Positions 1-10,800 of a DNA stretch of 64,000 nt are shown one piece after another. This stretch comes from Areca catechu (Eukaryota > Streptophyta > Magnoliopsida > Arecales > Arecaceae): contig CM038039.1 of the NCBI GenBank assembly GCA_021397845.1, forward strand, positions 181,820,526-181,884,525. The letters run 5' to 3'. Both the position numbers and the translations under genes were made by a program. Under the pieces are notes generated by a model, which was given only the letters and a program-made list of their open reading frames with translations, searched no databases and was not told the origin of the DNA. Positions within the stretch are counted from its first letter, which is position 1; the number at the start of each line of letters is the position of its first letter.

Positions 1-225
1 TTCTATGTCTTAAATGTATCCCAAAACTCTGATACTCTCAATTATCATAATAAGCTCTGACACTATTAATCTTGACATTATTTTTGTTCTGAAATATTAT
101 ATCAATATTACAAATTACATTGATACACTTAATGCATCTAGTTCTATGCACTTTGATGAATTCTTTCAAAAGCTTTTTATGCAATTTATACTTAAGGGTT
201 TTGTTATCATCAAAAAGGGAGAGAT
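1..225 (+). mobile_element. 3' end of internal region of a SIRE/Maximus-like Ty1/copia element, with polypurine tract
   Basis: The stretch ends in a motif typical of copia elements: a 'TTATCATCAAAAAGGGAGAG' block (203-222) followed at once by TGTT, the LTR start. The purine run at 211-224 would be the polypurine tract that primes plus-strand DNA synthesis. The sequence before it is AT-rich and no intact protein can be read. It is therefore the tail of an element whose body lies left of the window. The assignment rests on the tract and the adjoining LTR. Confidence 0.6.
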
Positions 226-479
226 TGTTAACTCTGTTATTGATTTTGATGATAAGCAAAATGGTTAAGTATAAGTTGAGTACTAATGGTTTCCTTGAAG
301 TATGTTTTTATTGAAAAAGATGCTCACAAATTTAAAGAAGATTATTTGTTTGAAGAAACCAAGTTTGGATTAAGAATTGCTCAAAGAGGAATTGGAAAGT
401 CAAAATTTGCTTGATTGGATATTTGAGTTAAGTAGAAATATGTTTCATCTCAAGTTTAGAGATTTTTGTGAAGTTTTCA

Positions 480-860
480 TTAAGGTATCGATTCAAAGTA
501 TCGACACATGACACCAAGTGTCGACACATGGAAGTGAAGTGTCGACTCAAGCCGGTACACAAGAATGTTTCAGATGGCATGGTTGAAGTGTCAATATATG
601 GAATTGAAGTGTCGACTCAAAGTGTCGACATATAGATCAGCTCATCGCTTGAGATTTTTAAGCTATAGAACTTGCTGAAATTGAAGAACTGCTGAAATGT
701 CGACACATGGAAGAGAAGTGTCGACTCACCAGAAAAAGTATCGACACATCTGAGATTTCTAGAGAACCAGATTGAAGATTTTTGAACTGGATGTCGACTC
801 ATGAAGTTCAAGTGTCGACAGGAAGTGTCGACTCACAACCTGAAGTGTCGACACATGGAG
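480..860 (+). repeat. Irregular array of GTGTCGAC-A/T-CA motifs inside the copia LTR
   Basis: About a dozen copies of GTGTCGAC (or GTATCGAC) followed by ACATGG or TCA are spread over 380 bp at irregular spacing. The core GTCGAC is a palindrome. Position in the upstream half of the LTR would fit a U3 regulatory array, but that is inference. The same architecture with a different core word occurs in two other copia LTRs of the window. Confidence 0.75.
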
Positions 861-1267
861 TTCTGGGAATAGTAACGGCTAGTTTTTCAAACACAGAACT
901 CGACCCTTTTGCCCTCAACAGCTAGTTTTTTAAGTCTAACAGCTAGAAACAGGATTTGAGGCCTTGAAAAAGTATTTATATGCTCCAAATCAAATCAAAT
1001 GAACAACTATTGAATATTATTGAAGAGAATAAGAAAAGAGCATTCAAGTGAGAGCTTTAACTCCTATTCATTGAAGATTCAACTACTCTCAAGCAAAAGC
1101 AAGCCTCCAAGCATTCAAGAGCCTTCAAGAGCATTGAAGATCATCCATTCTTGAGCATTCAAGAGGCTTCAACAAGTTCAAAGCACTTCTACATCGAGCT
1201 TCAAAGAGATACCCGCTTTTGTTTAGAAAGCTTACTTTATTTCATTACTTCAAATCTTTATTTGTTG

Positions 1268-1530
1268 TAAGGGTTCTTGGTTAGCCTACTGTAAAACCAA
1301 GTGAGGTTATTAGTGAGCCTTTGAAAACCAATTAGGTTGGTGGTTAGCCTGCAAAACCACTTAGGTTCTTGGTTATCCCGGAAAACCAAGAGAGATTAGT
1401 AGTTAGCCCGTAAAACCATTTAGGTTCTTGGTTAGCCCGTAAAACCAAGTGAGATTTTGACTTGTTAGCCTTGTGAAAACAAGTTGGATTTTTGATTAGT
1501 GAGCTCGCAAAACTAATCAACTATAATCAG
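1268..1530 (+). repeat. Short tandem 'ggttcttggttagcc…aaaaccaag' repeats in the copia LTR
   Basis: Five or six degenerate units of about 35-45 bp repeat the words 'TTCTTGGTTAGCC' and 'GTAAAACCAAG'. Each unit can pair with itself (CTTGGTT with AACCAAG), so the RNA could fold as a row of hairpins. The LTR at 45.6-47.3 kb has the equivalent block at 46800-47075. It sits in the downstream half of the LTR, where R or U5 would lie. Confidence 0.7.
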
Positions 1531-1822
1531 TGTGGTTATAGTAAATTTCTAAGGAGATCTTGGGGAGTGGATGTAGGTGCATTGGATAGCACCGAACCAC
1601 TATATTTCTTAGTCTTTGTGGTTGATTGATCTCTCTACTTGCTTTTCATTTATTGCTATTTATTTCCTCTATACTTTTATTTAAGAGCACTATAATTGAA
1701 TTCATAGTACTTTGCTTATTTAATTGTTGAATTGGATTGCATTGCATTGCATCAAGTAAATTAATTTTAATAATTTTTAGAGACCCAATTCACCCCCTTA
1801 TTAGGTTGCTTACTAGGCAACA

Positions 1823-2160
1823 AGTGGTATCAAAGACGAAGTCACGGGTTCGAGTCCTCGCACAGGCAAAATTCTCGGGGTTTTTCGCGAGGGGGATTGT
1901 TGGGTGGGCCAGCTCACACCCTCTTGGTTCGTCCAGATGGGGGGTCTAGGCCCACGGGTATGTGGGTGCCACTGTTAAGGTGAGGCTGGTGCCATGTCAA
2001 CGCCCCTTGGTTGGTGCTGCGGTGCTCGTTCCCAGGCAAGAGCCGGCTCGATGATAGTATGCTGGGTTGGTGTTGCGATGCTCAATGGGGGGGTCGACTC
2101 GTGCACCCGGGGTTGCTATGCTGCCTACTTAAGAAAGATAAACTGCCACTTCTAAATAAG
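1823..2160 (+). mobile_element. Primer-binding site and leader remnant following the copia LTR
   Basis: AGTGGTATCAAAGAC directly after the LTR resembles the tRNA-iMet primer-binding site TGGTATCAGAGC. The next 35 bp contain GGGTTCGAGTCCTCGC, which looks like a tRNA T-arm or internal B box, but no complete tRNA can be folded from it. The GC-rich remainder shows no coding sequence and stops near the reversed copia fragment at about 2.2 kb. Confidence 0.5.
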
Positions 2161-2199
2161 GAGCTTCCTTTTGGATAGTTGGTTGGGGCGTTGATCCTA

Positions 2200-2880
2200 C
2201 AGTATCATATATACCTCCTCATCCAGCTCTCCATTTAGAAAACCTATTTGGAATTCATTTACCAAATTTCATAATCAAAGTATGTTACTAAAGCAAGTAT
2301 AATCCGAATGGACTTAAATATTGCCATAAGAAAAAATGTCTCGTTATAGCCAATACCATAACATTGATGATATCCCCTAGCAATAAAATGGGCTTTATAG
2401 GTCTCTACCTGCTCGTCTACACCCCGTTTCCTTTTGAAAATCTATTTGCATCCAATAAATTTTATTCCTTCTTGTGGATCAATAAGTATTTATACATTGT
2501 TAATTTTTATACTCTATTTCGGATTTCATGGCTTCTAGCTATTTATCAAAGTTAGACCTCTGCATGGCATTTATGTATGTGATCGGATCCTCATTGTTTT
2601 TATCAAGTTTAATAGGATCTCCATCCTAGACCAAGAAACCATGTATCTGTCTAGTTGACACAATACTCTACTAGATCTCCTTAATGGCTCTTCTGCTATG
2701 GACTCTAGGTTTGATCTAATCAAAGCCAATCCTATAATGTCCCTTAAGTGTGTCGATTCCTTTACCTGTTGAACTTCATGAAGTTTAACCTTAGTGGATT
2801 TAGCTCCTTCAAGGAACTTCCTTTCCAAAAAGGTAGTTCTAAGATTGATGAACAACTTTTATTCTTCAATAAGATTTAAT
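2200..2880 (-). pseudogene. Decayed Ty1/copia pol fragment: integrase-RT linker and start of reverse transcriptase
   Basis: Read on the minus strand, the fragment runs from a linker containing 'FLERKFLEGAKSTKVKLHEV' and 'PLRRSSRVLCQLDRYM', through 'LEAMKSEIE', to the RT blocks 'IGCK', 'IFKRKRGVDEQVETYKA' and 'FLNGELDEEVYMI'. This is the conserved order of the copia integrase C-terminal linker followed by RT. Several stop codons replace expected tryptophans. The catalytic YVDD block is not present, so the piece is a truncated inactive remnant. It points opposite to the LTR at 226-1822 and is probably a different insertion. Confidence 0.8.
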
Positions 2881-4465
2881 GTGAGCCAAATTAAATCCAA
2901 ATAAAATAGAAGGCCTAAACCTAATTGAATTGAATTTATTTTATCTTAATTTCATATTAATATAGAGAAAAGGGGTACTGGTTTTTGGCATTTTTTCTCA
3001 CCAAATGCAGAAATTTAGAAAGGGCATGCCAAGAGTTGGTGCCCCTTCTCTTTGGGTTTCTCTCTTTCCTATCTTGATAAACCTAATCCTAACTGATTCT
3101 ACTTTGAATAAACTTTTATTAGGATACCAAACAAATGTAAAGGATGGCTATCGCTGATTATCTCTCTACAAGAGTTTATTTCTCAATGTCATTTCTTTCC
3201 TACTTTGATTTGGATCCTGATTCAAATTAAGACGATAACCTATCTTGATGAGGCGTGAATCACTTGGTTAGCATGGGAATTGGGAATCTTGTGAGACAAT
3301 TTAAGGAGAGGAATTTTGTACAGGCACTAATCTTATTTTGTTCTCACTTTGCCGCTGGCCATTATTTCCACCGCTTCTTCCTTCCTTCCCTTATTTATTC
3401 CACGCCCAAAACCGCTTAGAGAGGAGAGTTCAGAGAGTCTAAGGGATCAGAGAGTCTAAAAGGGAACAGAAAGAGTTTCGTTCTCCCTTGGGAGTCCTAG
3501 AAGTCTGTCCCAATATTTTATGCGAATGGTTCACACAAAGGATGTAAAGGTTGTAGCCTTCTTTTCGAGATATACTTCAAAAAGAAGTTTAGATCCAAGC
3601 CAGATGAGAGGCCTACGAAGGACCTAGCACTCTAGTAGCCTCATGGATTCAATCAAGAATAGACCCCGTGAGGATACCAGTGGAGACCGGATGCATGTAC
3701 ATTTCTAACAAATCTTTGTAAATCTATCAAATCCGACTCGATCAAACTCAGTAAGTAATTTTTTCTTCTAATTTTTATAATTTCATATCTGACTTAATCT
3801 GAACATGTTAGAAGATCCTGCTCTATGTATTTTTAATTATTTTTGCATGCTTTAAATATGAAAATTGTTTTCGTATACTGTTTCTGTTGTACTAGGGTTG
3901 AGAATCCTATAGAAATTCAACATGCTAATACCAAAGTTTCCTTCACTTACCTCGATAACTTGCTTGGTGACGAGAATGGTGAGCCTGAGATGCCCCCCGA
4001 GGGCTCGATGGTTGCAATGTGCTATGGGCTACCAACTAGTCGAGGAACCACTAGGGGCACTTCTGCTTCAGCGAGGTGGGGTAAACCTCCTTGCCCTGCC
4101 CCCCCTTCGAAGAGGGGACATCTGATGGTGGGTGCCTGCTTAGCACCAGGGCAGGCTAAGTCGAAGGTTGCTACAATCTTGTATTGCAACAGTCAATGAC
4201 TCACCTAGAGTTGGAGTTGCTGAAACTGCTCAGGTATTATAGGAGGAACAAATAAAGGCTCGTTGGTATCCTGGACCAGGGAAGCTGAGGGCGGTCCATC
4301 AAGGTAGCCAGTTCTTTCGTAAGAGGAGCGGCGGATCCTGCCACTACCTTCTTCCTCACCATAGCTATACAAAAGAAAAGAAAGCTACAGGTCCCCTCAA
4401 CGATTATTTGGATCAAAGGCCCTTTTTCTAATACCAAGTTATTGCAATTCCGTTTAAGACTTGCT
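2881..4465. other. Gene-free region, probably retroelement-derived
   Basis: No convincing protein was found on either strand. Two parts look like old LTR sequence: 3410-3840 (short direct repeats of 'agagagtctaa', then a T-rich tail) and the stretch just before 4440, where minus-strand TTGGTATTAGAAAAAG resembles a decayed primer-binding site followed by an ATG near 4375. A GC-rich block lies at 3970-4160. None of this gives safe boundaries or a family. Confidence 0.35.
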
Positions 4466-4473
4466 AACATAAC
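4466..4473. repeat. Left 8-bp target-site duplication (AACATAAC) of the hAT-like element
   Basis: AACATAAC occurs immediately before the element and again at 6198-6205 immediately after it. An exact 8-bp duplication is the hallmark of hAT transposition and fixes both borders to the base. Confidence 0.9.
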
Positions 4474-4839
4474 TAGGGATGGCAATAAAATTCAAACTCA
4501 TAGGTACCCGACCCGACCCAACCTAATTGGACTGGGTAGTCAATGCTTTGACTGGGTTTAGACCGGATTTAGGTAAAACACGAATGCTTAACTTTGGATT
4601 TGGATCGAGACTGGATAGATATACACCCGACCAGAACCCAGCTTGAATTATTTTAATATTTAAATAATAAATATATATAATTAATATATATGTTTTATTA
4701 AATATATTTTATTAAATATTAATTATTAGTTATTAAGTTTTTAAATACTTAGCCCTTAATCCTAATCATTATTTTCCTATTAATCCTGATTAAATTAATC
4801 TCCAGCTTCCTTAGCCCCTGCTCTCCTCTTCCTCTTCGG

Positions 4840-5645
4840 CCTCCTCTCGGATCGGTGAAGAAGTGGCGGCGAGCGGCAGCCAGCGGCGAGCAGCAGCCAG
4901 CGGCGAGCGGCAGCCAGCGGTGGTGATAGGTAGTAAGCGGCTTCCAGTCATTATCCAGGTGAGTCATCGTCGAGTGGTTTTTTTTTTTGGATTGTGATAG
5001 CCATTGGGGAGGAACGTTGGAGGGGAGGGCAAAGGCTGCAGAGCAGCGCATCCGGGGGCGATGGGGGAGACATCGGCGACGAGGCAATGGACGAGGGAGA
5101 GGAACAAATAGGAGGGGCGGGAGGGGTTTGGGTGGGCGGCGCAGCGACGGCTGACGAACAAGGGAGAGGAGGAACGTGCAGCGGCGGAGGGGAGGGACTG
5201 AGGGAGAGGGCGCCGGCGAGGAGGGTGGCGGGCATGGTGGAACATCATGCAACGATCGACGAACGAGGGTGAGGGCCTCGATGATGGAGTTGTCGATGGA
5301 GAGAGTTAGAGAGAGAGAGATGACTTGGTCTGGGACTGAGGGAGAGGGCGCTAGCGAGGAGGGCAGTGGGGAGTGTGGAACGTTGTGCGGCGGCTGGCAG
5401 ACGAGGGCGTCGATGATGGTAGGGTTGTCAACGAAGAGAGTCAGAGAGACTGAGATGGGGACTCGATTTGGGACAGAGAGAGAGGGTGCCGACGACGAGG
5501 GGGGCAGGGAGGGTGGAACGTCGTGCGATGACCGGCGAACAAGGACGAGGGGTGAGGGCATCGCATCAATGACGATGGGGTTGTCGGCGAGAGAGTCAAA
5601 TCAGAGAGGCATAGATGAGGAGTCGGGGACTCAGTCTCAGCTAGG
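4840..5645. repeat. GC-rich, purine-skewed segment inside the hAT-like element
   Basis: The base composition changes sharply from AT-rich to GC-rich. The block starts with repeats of 'ggcgagcggcagcca' (4864-4920), followed by three related units of about 120 bp containing 'gggagagggcg.cg.cgagg' and 'gatggggttgtcg' words (about 5195-5600). It has long open frames on both strands, but their proteins are low-complexity (Pro/Ser or Gly/Glu/Arg) and match no family I recognise. It could be captured host sequence or internally duplicated filler. Confidence 0.6.
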
Positions 5646-5695
5646 ATAAGTGGTTAACGGGATAAGTAGAATAGCTAGAAAATAAATAATAAAGT

Positions 5696-5754
5696 GATAT
5701 ATATATATATATAAAGAAATAATAAAATTATATATATATATATATATATATATT
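5696..5754. repeat. TA-rich microsatellite
   Basis: Two runs of TA dinucleotides are separated by 'aaagaaataataaaat'. They lie inside the hAT-like element, next to the end of its GC-rich block. Confidence 0.95.
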
Positions 5755-6197
5755 AGAATTTTTTAATCTTATTTTATTCAAAATAAATTCAAAACAAGAT
5801 CATAATTAATAGTTTACCAAATTCATAACATCTTAAATTTTTATGCATCTTAATCATTTCTACTTTTCTTTTCCTTAAAAAAATTAATTAAATAAATTTT
5901 AAAATTTTATTTAACAAAAAAAATAAAATATAGTTATTTTTTATTTGTTTAATATATATATAATTTATAAAATGATAGATAATTTTAAAATTAATAAAAA
6001 TAAAAAAAAATTAATATGACTCAATTGGATTCGGGCCGGATAAATCCGAATTACCCAATATCCAATTGAAATGGGTTTGGATAAAAAAAATCCAGTCCCG
6101 ATAGTATTTTGACCGGGTTTGAATAGTGTATTGAATATTTGGATTTGAGTTTGGATAGTTATGTACCCGGCCTGAACATGGTCCATTGCAATCCCTA

Positions 6198-6205
6198 AAC
6201 ATAAC
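6198..6205. repeat. Right 8-bp target-site duplication (AACATAAC)
   Basis: This is an exact copy of 4466-4473. Joining the flanks gives one uninterrupted sequence, consistent with a simple insertion. Confidence 0.9.
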
Positions 6206-6840
6206 TGCTACATCGAATGACTTTCAAATTTGATGCACAAGCATTCTAAAACATGCAAAACAACAAAAATACAAAAGTTTGACCACGGTGAGAGTTCCTC
6301 GATGGTGGATCCTCCAATGTCTAATTCAATCTCCTATGAAAGAAAACAAAGGAGAGGGATTTATAGCTTCTAAATAGATGGTGTGTTGGGAAAACAATAT
6401 CAAGATGAAGTAGAAGAGAGCGAGATAGTAGAAATGGCAAATGGATGTGGTGAGATGTAGACAAGATAGAAAAAAATGAGACTTATGCGAGGCAAAGTAG
6501 CTCTGGCCATCACCCGACTCTCAGAAGGCCTGGTCCTCCGGAAGGAGCCTTTGGAGGGATCTTCCAAAAGGGAGCTTTTGAATGATTTCAAAAGAACCTA
6601 CCTAGAAAATCCCTAGAGATGATTTTTATAAGCAAGGTACATGAAATACTCGATATCTAAGAAATATTCTATAATATAGAAAATGATGATTATCATGTCT
6701 CTACAAAATGCATACTCCTAAAATGATGGCTGGTACGGCACAGAACTCCTCACGACAAGCATGCTTTCATAGTACGCCTAAAGAAATATTCAAAAACCGA
6801 TATTGGATTACTTACATGACAAGCATCTCAACATGACTTT
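6206..6840. other. Gene-free region; possible old LTR sequence
   Basis: There is no coding sequence. The minus strand has a TATA-like 'GCTATAAATCCC' near 6357-6368 followed by short CT-rich sequence, which could be part of the LTR into which the hAT element inserted. This is weak evidence and no border is visible. Confidence 0.25.
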
Positions 6841-6899
6841 TGATAACCACATGTTTGAATACTGAGCTGGTAAGTGAGATTACAAGTCTACATAAATAT

Positions 6900-7318
6900 G
6901 ATCATTCCTAGTTATGTCAACCACATGTTTGAATGCTGAGCTGGTAAGTGTGATGACGAGCCACATGAAAGTCTACATAAATATGATCATTCCTAGTTAT
7001 GTCAATCATAAATGACATCATCCAATATCCAAAATTTTGGTTTTCACCTTTAGAATGAAAGAAATGATGAGCCTCGTTAAAGTCCATGTAGATATGATCA
7101 TTTCTAGTTATATCAATCATAAATGCCATCATCCAATATCCAAAATTTTGGTTTTCACCTTTAAAATGAAACAAATGATGAGCCCCATGAAAGTCCATAT
7201 AGATATGATCATTTCTAGTTATATCAATCATAACTGCCATCATCCAATATCCGAAATTTTGGTTTTCACCTTTAGAATGAAAGAAATGCTGCGGACAGAA
7301 ACCTAAATCATAGACCAT
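6900..7318 (-). repeat. 111-bp tandem repeat, about 3.5 copies
   Basis: The phrase TCAATCATAA recurs at 7002, 7113 and 7224, giving a unit of exactly 111 bp. A fourth partial unit lies to the left (6860-7001). The units differ by a few substitutions and no length changes in the two complete copies. Because 111 is 37 codons, a minus-strand frame stays open for 133 codons and reads as a 37-residue repeat. I take the open frame as a consequence of the period, not as a gene. It lies about 0.6 kb beyond the stop codon of methionine synthase. Confidence 0.9.
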
Positions 7319-7896
7319 TCATACTGACCTCCGGTGGGCAAAAAGGGGGGGAAAAATGGAGGGAATTAAGGCACGTGAATCAAATTATTAGACAGCATTC
7401 TACTTGACATTTCGATAGTCATTGTTTTCACCTATATCTGCATATCTGAAAGAATAGAGAAGCCTGCATTCCGTTATACAAACAATTCACACTGACAGAA
7501 GAATTAAATACCTGTCTAAAAAGCAGTTCTCTTTAGCAATCTTTATTTCAACTGTCTTCAGATCATTACATTTAAAAAAGAACTCCATCAGTGTTAACTA
7601 TTGCCTGTAAGGATCCTTATTTTTGAGTATAAAAACCAACGAGAGCCAATCAAAAGCCAACTAATAGCATTTTCTTCTTTCTTTTTTTTTGGCTTTCAAA
7701 CTAATCGAGCACACTGGCAGAAACTGTCCCAATAATATTTAAGGGAGAAAAGAAACGGATTAAAATGCCCATATCAAAGAACCCTAATAATGTTCTAGCC
7801 ACATACCCGGCATAATGCAGACCAATATTAGGAACGAGCAGAGAATCTCTCTCCTTTAAACGAAAATCATACGGAATTACGTGGGTGGTGCAAGAG
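7319..7896 (-). other. 3' UTR and downstream flank of methionine synthase
   Basis: The roughly 250 bp beyond the stop codon are likely 3' UTR, given the position and loss of coding signal. A minus-strand A-rich tract near 7679-7690 and AATAA-type words further on could serve polyadenylation, but no signal stands out. Nothing else was seen in this stretch. Confidence 0.4.
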
Positions 7897-10800
7897 TTAC
7901 TTGGCACTGGCCAGCTGGGTGCGAAGGACCTTAGCCGCAGAAACCATGTTGGTGAGTGCAGGTTTGACCTCAGCATACCTACGGGTCTTGAGACCACAGT
8001 CAGGGTTAACCCACAGAATGTTGGTCTCGAGCACAGCAAGCATCTTGTTGATGCGGTCAGCAATCTCCTCCGTGGATGGGATTCTTGGTGAGTGGATGTC
8101 ATACACCCCTGGGCCAATACCAGCACTGTATTTCACCCCCTCACGGAACACAGACAGGAGTTTCTCATCTGAACGGGAGTTCTCAATGGTAATCACATCA
8201 GCATCCATGTCAATGATTGAGTGGATGATGTCGTTGAAGTTAGAGTAGCACATGTGAGTATGAATCTGTAAGAGCACTTTAGGCATCAAGCAATTTAATA
8301 ACAAATATTCTAGTTGCAGATTTTAACCCATGATTACAGAATTAGAACTAAATATCTAGTTTATTTCAAAGAATTTGAAGTTGAGAAAGAACCTGAGTAG
8401 TGTCCTTGACACCATAGTTGGTGATCCTAAAGGCGTGGACAGCCCAATCCAGATAGAAAGCCTGCTCAGACTTGCGTAGGGGCAAGCCTTCACGGAGAGC
8501 TGCTTCATCGATTTGAATAACCTACATGCAACCACAACCCACAAAGCAACAGCTCAGGACGTTTAATCAAAGGGAATGAATTAAGTGTATATAATAAATT
8601 ATTTAGATGAATGGAGGACCGACCTGAATACCAGCAGCTTCCAAATCTTCAACTTCTTTCTTGATAGCAAGAGCAATCTGATAGCAGGTCTCATATCTGG
8701 TGGCAAAGCATGTATCAAGTTGTGCTTAAATAACGAGAGGCTACAAGAAAATATCTACAGCACTAAAAACTCTGAAAACATCTAAGCAGTTGGGCTCACC
8801 TTGGCTGGTCATTCCTGACAAAGGACCAGTTAAGGATTGTGACAGGACCTGTCAGCATTCCCTTCATCGGCCGGGCTGTCATGCTCTGGGCCATCGTCGA
8901 CCAAAAAACAGTCATGGGCTTGGGACGGCTCACATCACCATAGATGATGGGTGGCTTAACACATCGTGACCCATAAGATTGCACCCAGCCATTCACTGTG
9001 AATGCAAAGCCTGATAGCTGCTCCCCGAAGTATTCAACCATATCATTTCTCTGTGCAAACATTTACAATCATCCTTAAGCATTGATAAAATGAGTTCTTT
9101 GAGAAACTACACATAAACAGGTATGAAAAAATATTTGAAGATGTTGAAATAATATACAATGTTCTGGAAATCGACTTCACTTTTCTCACATTCTGGTGGG
9201 GTTCTTTCCAGATTATAAAAAATTAAAAATTGAATAAATTATATCTCATAATGATTACGTGGTTCATGCAAAAATGCTCACCTCAGGCTCTCCATGGACC
9301 AGGACATCAATGTCAAGTTCTTCTTGAAGCTTGACAACTTTGTTAATTTCCTCTTTGATGGTTTTGACATATTCCTCTTCAGAGATTCTAAAACAAAATA
9401 AAATAAAACATAAATGGAATTTACTGACAAAGTAAAAAAGTAAATATCAAATGAAGCGACAAGCCATTATTAGAGAACACCCACTTTTTTGCCTTGTATT
9501 CACGTCGAACCCTTCTGAGATCCATGGTCTGAGGGAATGAACCAATGGTGGTGGTAGGAAGGATTGGTAGGTTCAGCTTCTTCTGCTGTGCATCCAATCT
9601 GGCACTAACATTTGCGGCTCGGTGATGATCAGATCCCTTCAAAGCAGCAGCCTGAGTGCAACGACAATGTCAAATTGGTAAATAAGCCCCTTTCTCTGAG
9701 GATTAGAAATAAGCTACCAAATTGTGGCTACTTACAGCCTTCTCAACTTCTTCATTTATCACCCTAGGAGATGACTTCCTTGAAGTCTGAGCAGCAGCAT
9801 TTGCTGAGAAGAAAGCCTGTACCTGGTGAAACAAATAGTGAGAGGCCATAACATGAGACTTGAACTGCCCAACATGCCAAAACGAGATCTATAAATTAGT
9901 TTAAAAGCAAGGTATGTGCATTGCAATGTTATTGAAAAGAATGCTTGTACAACTTGTTCTCAGGATAAAACCAAAACTTATATTTGCAGGGATGACAAGA
10001 TTAGCAATAGGCATGATCTGATGATTATGAGAGGTTGTACCTCATCTTTCCGCCCAGCCAATGACTTGGCCAGTGCATTCACTTCAACAACCTTTTGCGC
10101 AGCAAAAGCCAACCATGATTTAATTTCACTATCCAATTTTGTCTCATTTACAAGATCAACAGCAGTGTGCAAGAGCGAGCAGGATGTAGAGACCACAAGC
10201 TTGTCTGTAGCAAACAATAACCATTCCCACAATGCCTCAATTTTCTCGTTAAAAAAGGGGGGAAATGCATGTCAGTATTAATACCTTTGCCTACAACAGC
10301 CTCAAGAACCTGAAGAGCGCTGAGAGAGGCAGCAAGATCATTAGCCCAAATGTTCCTCCCATCCACAACTCCAGCAAAAAGAAATTTTCCAGTAGGGAAT
10401 CCAGAACTTTTGATTAAATCAAGTGTCTTGGTTCCCCGCACAAGATCAAATCCAAAACCTGAGATGCCTTTCAAGGCAGTGATTGTCCTGAAATAATCAA
10501 AAAATATTAATAAACAGTTTACCCCCACCCCCCCCCCCCCCACCCCGACCCAAAAAAAATAAAATAAAATAAAATAAGGAAAAGGTAACCAAGAATCATC
10601 TAACTTGTATGCCTCTGCAGGAACATCAGCAAAATATGTCTCAATTAGCACATTCGAACCAGAGAATGACGATTCCAGTTCAGAGTAGGCATCAGAAAAT
10701 GCTTGCAACTGGTGAGAATCTAGATCCATCACAAGAGTGGGCTCATCAAACTGAATCCATGAAGCACCAGCTGCCTTCAACTCAGCAATAACTTCCCTGT

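Larger units (their letters stand above)
226..1822 (+). mobile_element. LTR of a SIRE/Maximus-like Ty1/copia retrotransposon (about 1.6 kb)
   Basis: It begins TGTTAACTC and ends GGCAACA, so the termini form a TGTT/AACA inverted repeat. The final part ('AATTCACCCCCTTATTAGG', then TTGCTTACTAGGCAACA) and the following AGTGGTATCAAAGAC match the SIRE/Maximus pattern, where a tRNA-Met primer-binding site follows the LTR. Internal features are an array of GTGTCGAC motifs (480-860) and repeated 'ggttcttggttagcc..gtaaaaccaag' units (about 1268-1530). It has a polypurine tract on its left and a primer site on its right, so it is neither a plain 5' nor a plain 3' LTR. No second copy of this LTR lies in the window. 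Confidence 0.7.
4474..6197. mobile_element. Non-autonomous hAT-superfamily DNA transposon (1724 bp)
   Basis: The termini are imperfect inverted repeats: TAGGGATGGCAAT on the left, and ATTGCAATCCCTA on the right, whose complement TAGGGATTGCAAT differs at one base. They are bordered by the 8-bp duplication AACATAAC. Subterminal blocks at 4505-4575 and 6020-6175 repeat 'acccgaccc' and 'gactgggttt' words in opposite orientations, as hAT elements often do. No transposase is encoded, so it must have moved in trans. Inside are an AT-rich block, a GC-rich low-complexity block (4800-5645) whose open frames on both strands look compositional, and a TA microsatellite. It appears to have inserted into older retroelement-like DNA. 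Confidence 0.88.

Noticed and set aside
1838..1875. tRNA gene
   Set aside because: Only a T-arm-like segment is present; no acceptor, D or anticodon stems can be formed.
4749..5649. Open frames of up to 270 codons on both strands in the hAT element
   Set aside because: Low-complexity Pro/Ser or Gly/Glu proteins in a GC-rich block; no transposase motif.
6917..7318. 133-codon minus-strand protein with 37-residue repeats
   Set aside because: Frame is kept open only by the 111-bp period; no domain and no upstream gene context.
6840..7318. CRISPR-like array
   Set aside because: Whole 111-bp units repeat head to tail without unique spacers, and the DNA is plant nuclear.
8796..9062. Separate short genes between 7.9 and 12.3 kb
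   Set aside because: All are exons of the single METE gene or frames running into its introns.
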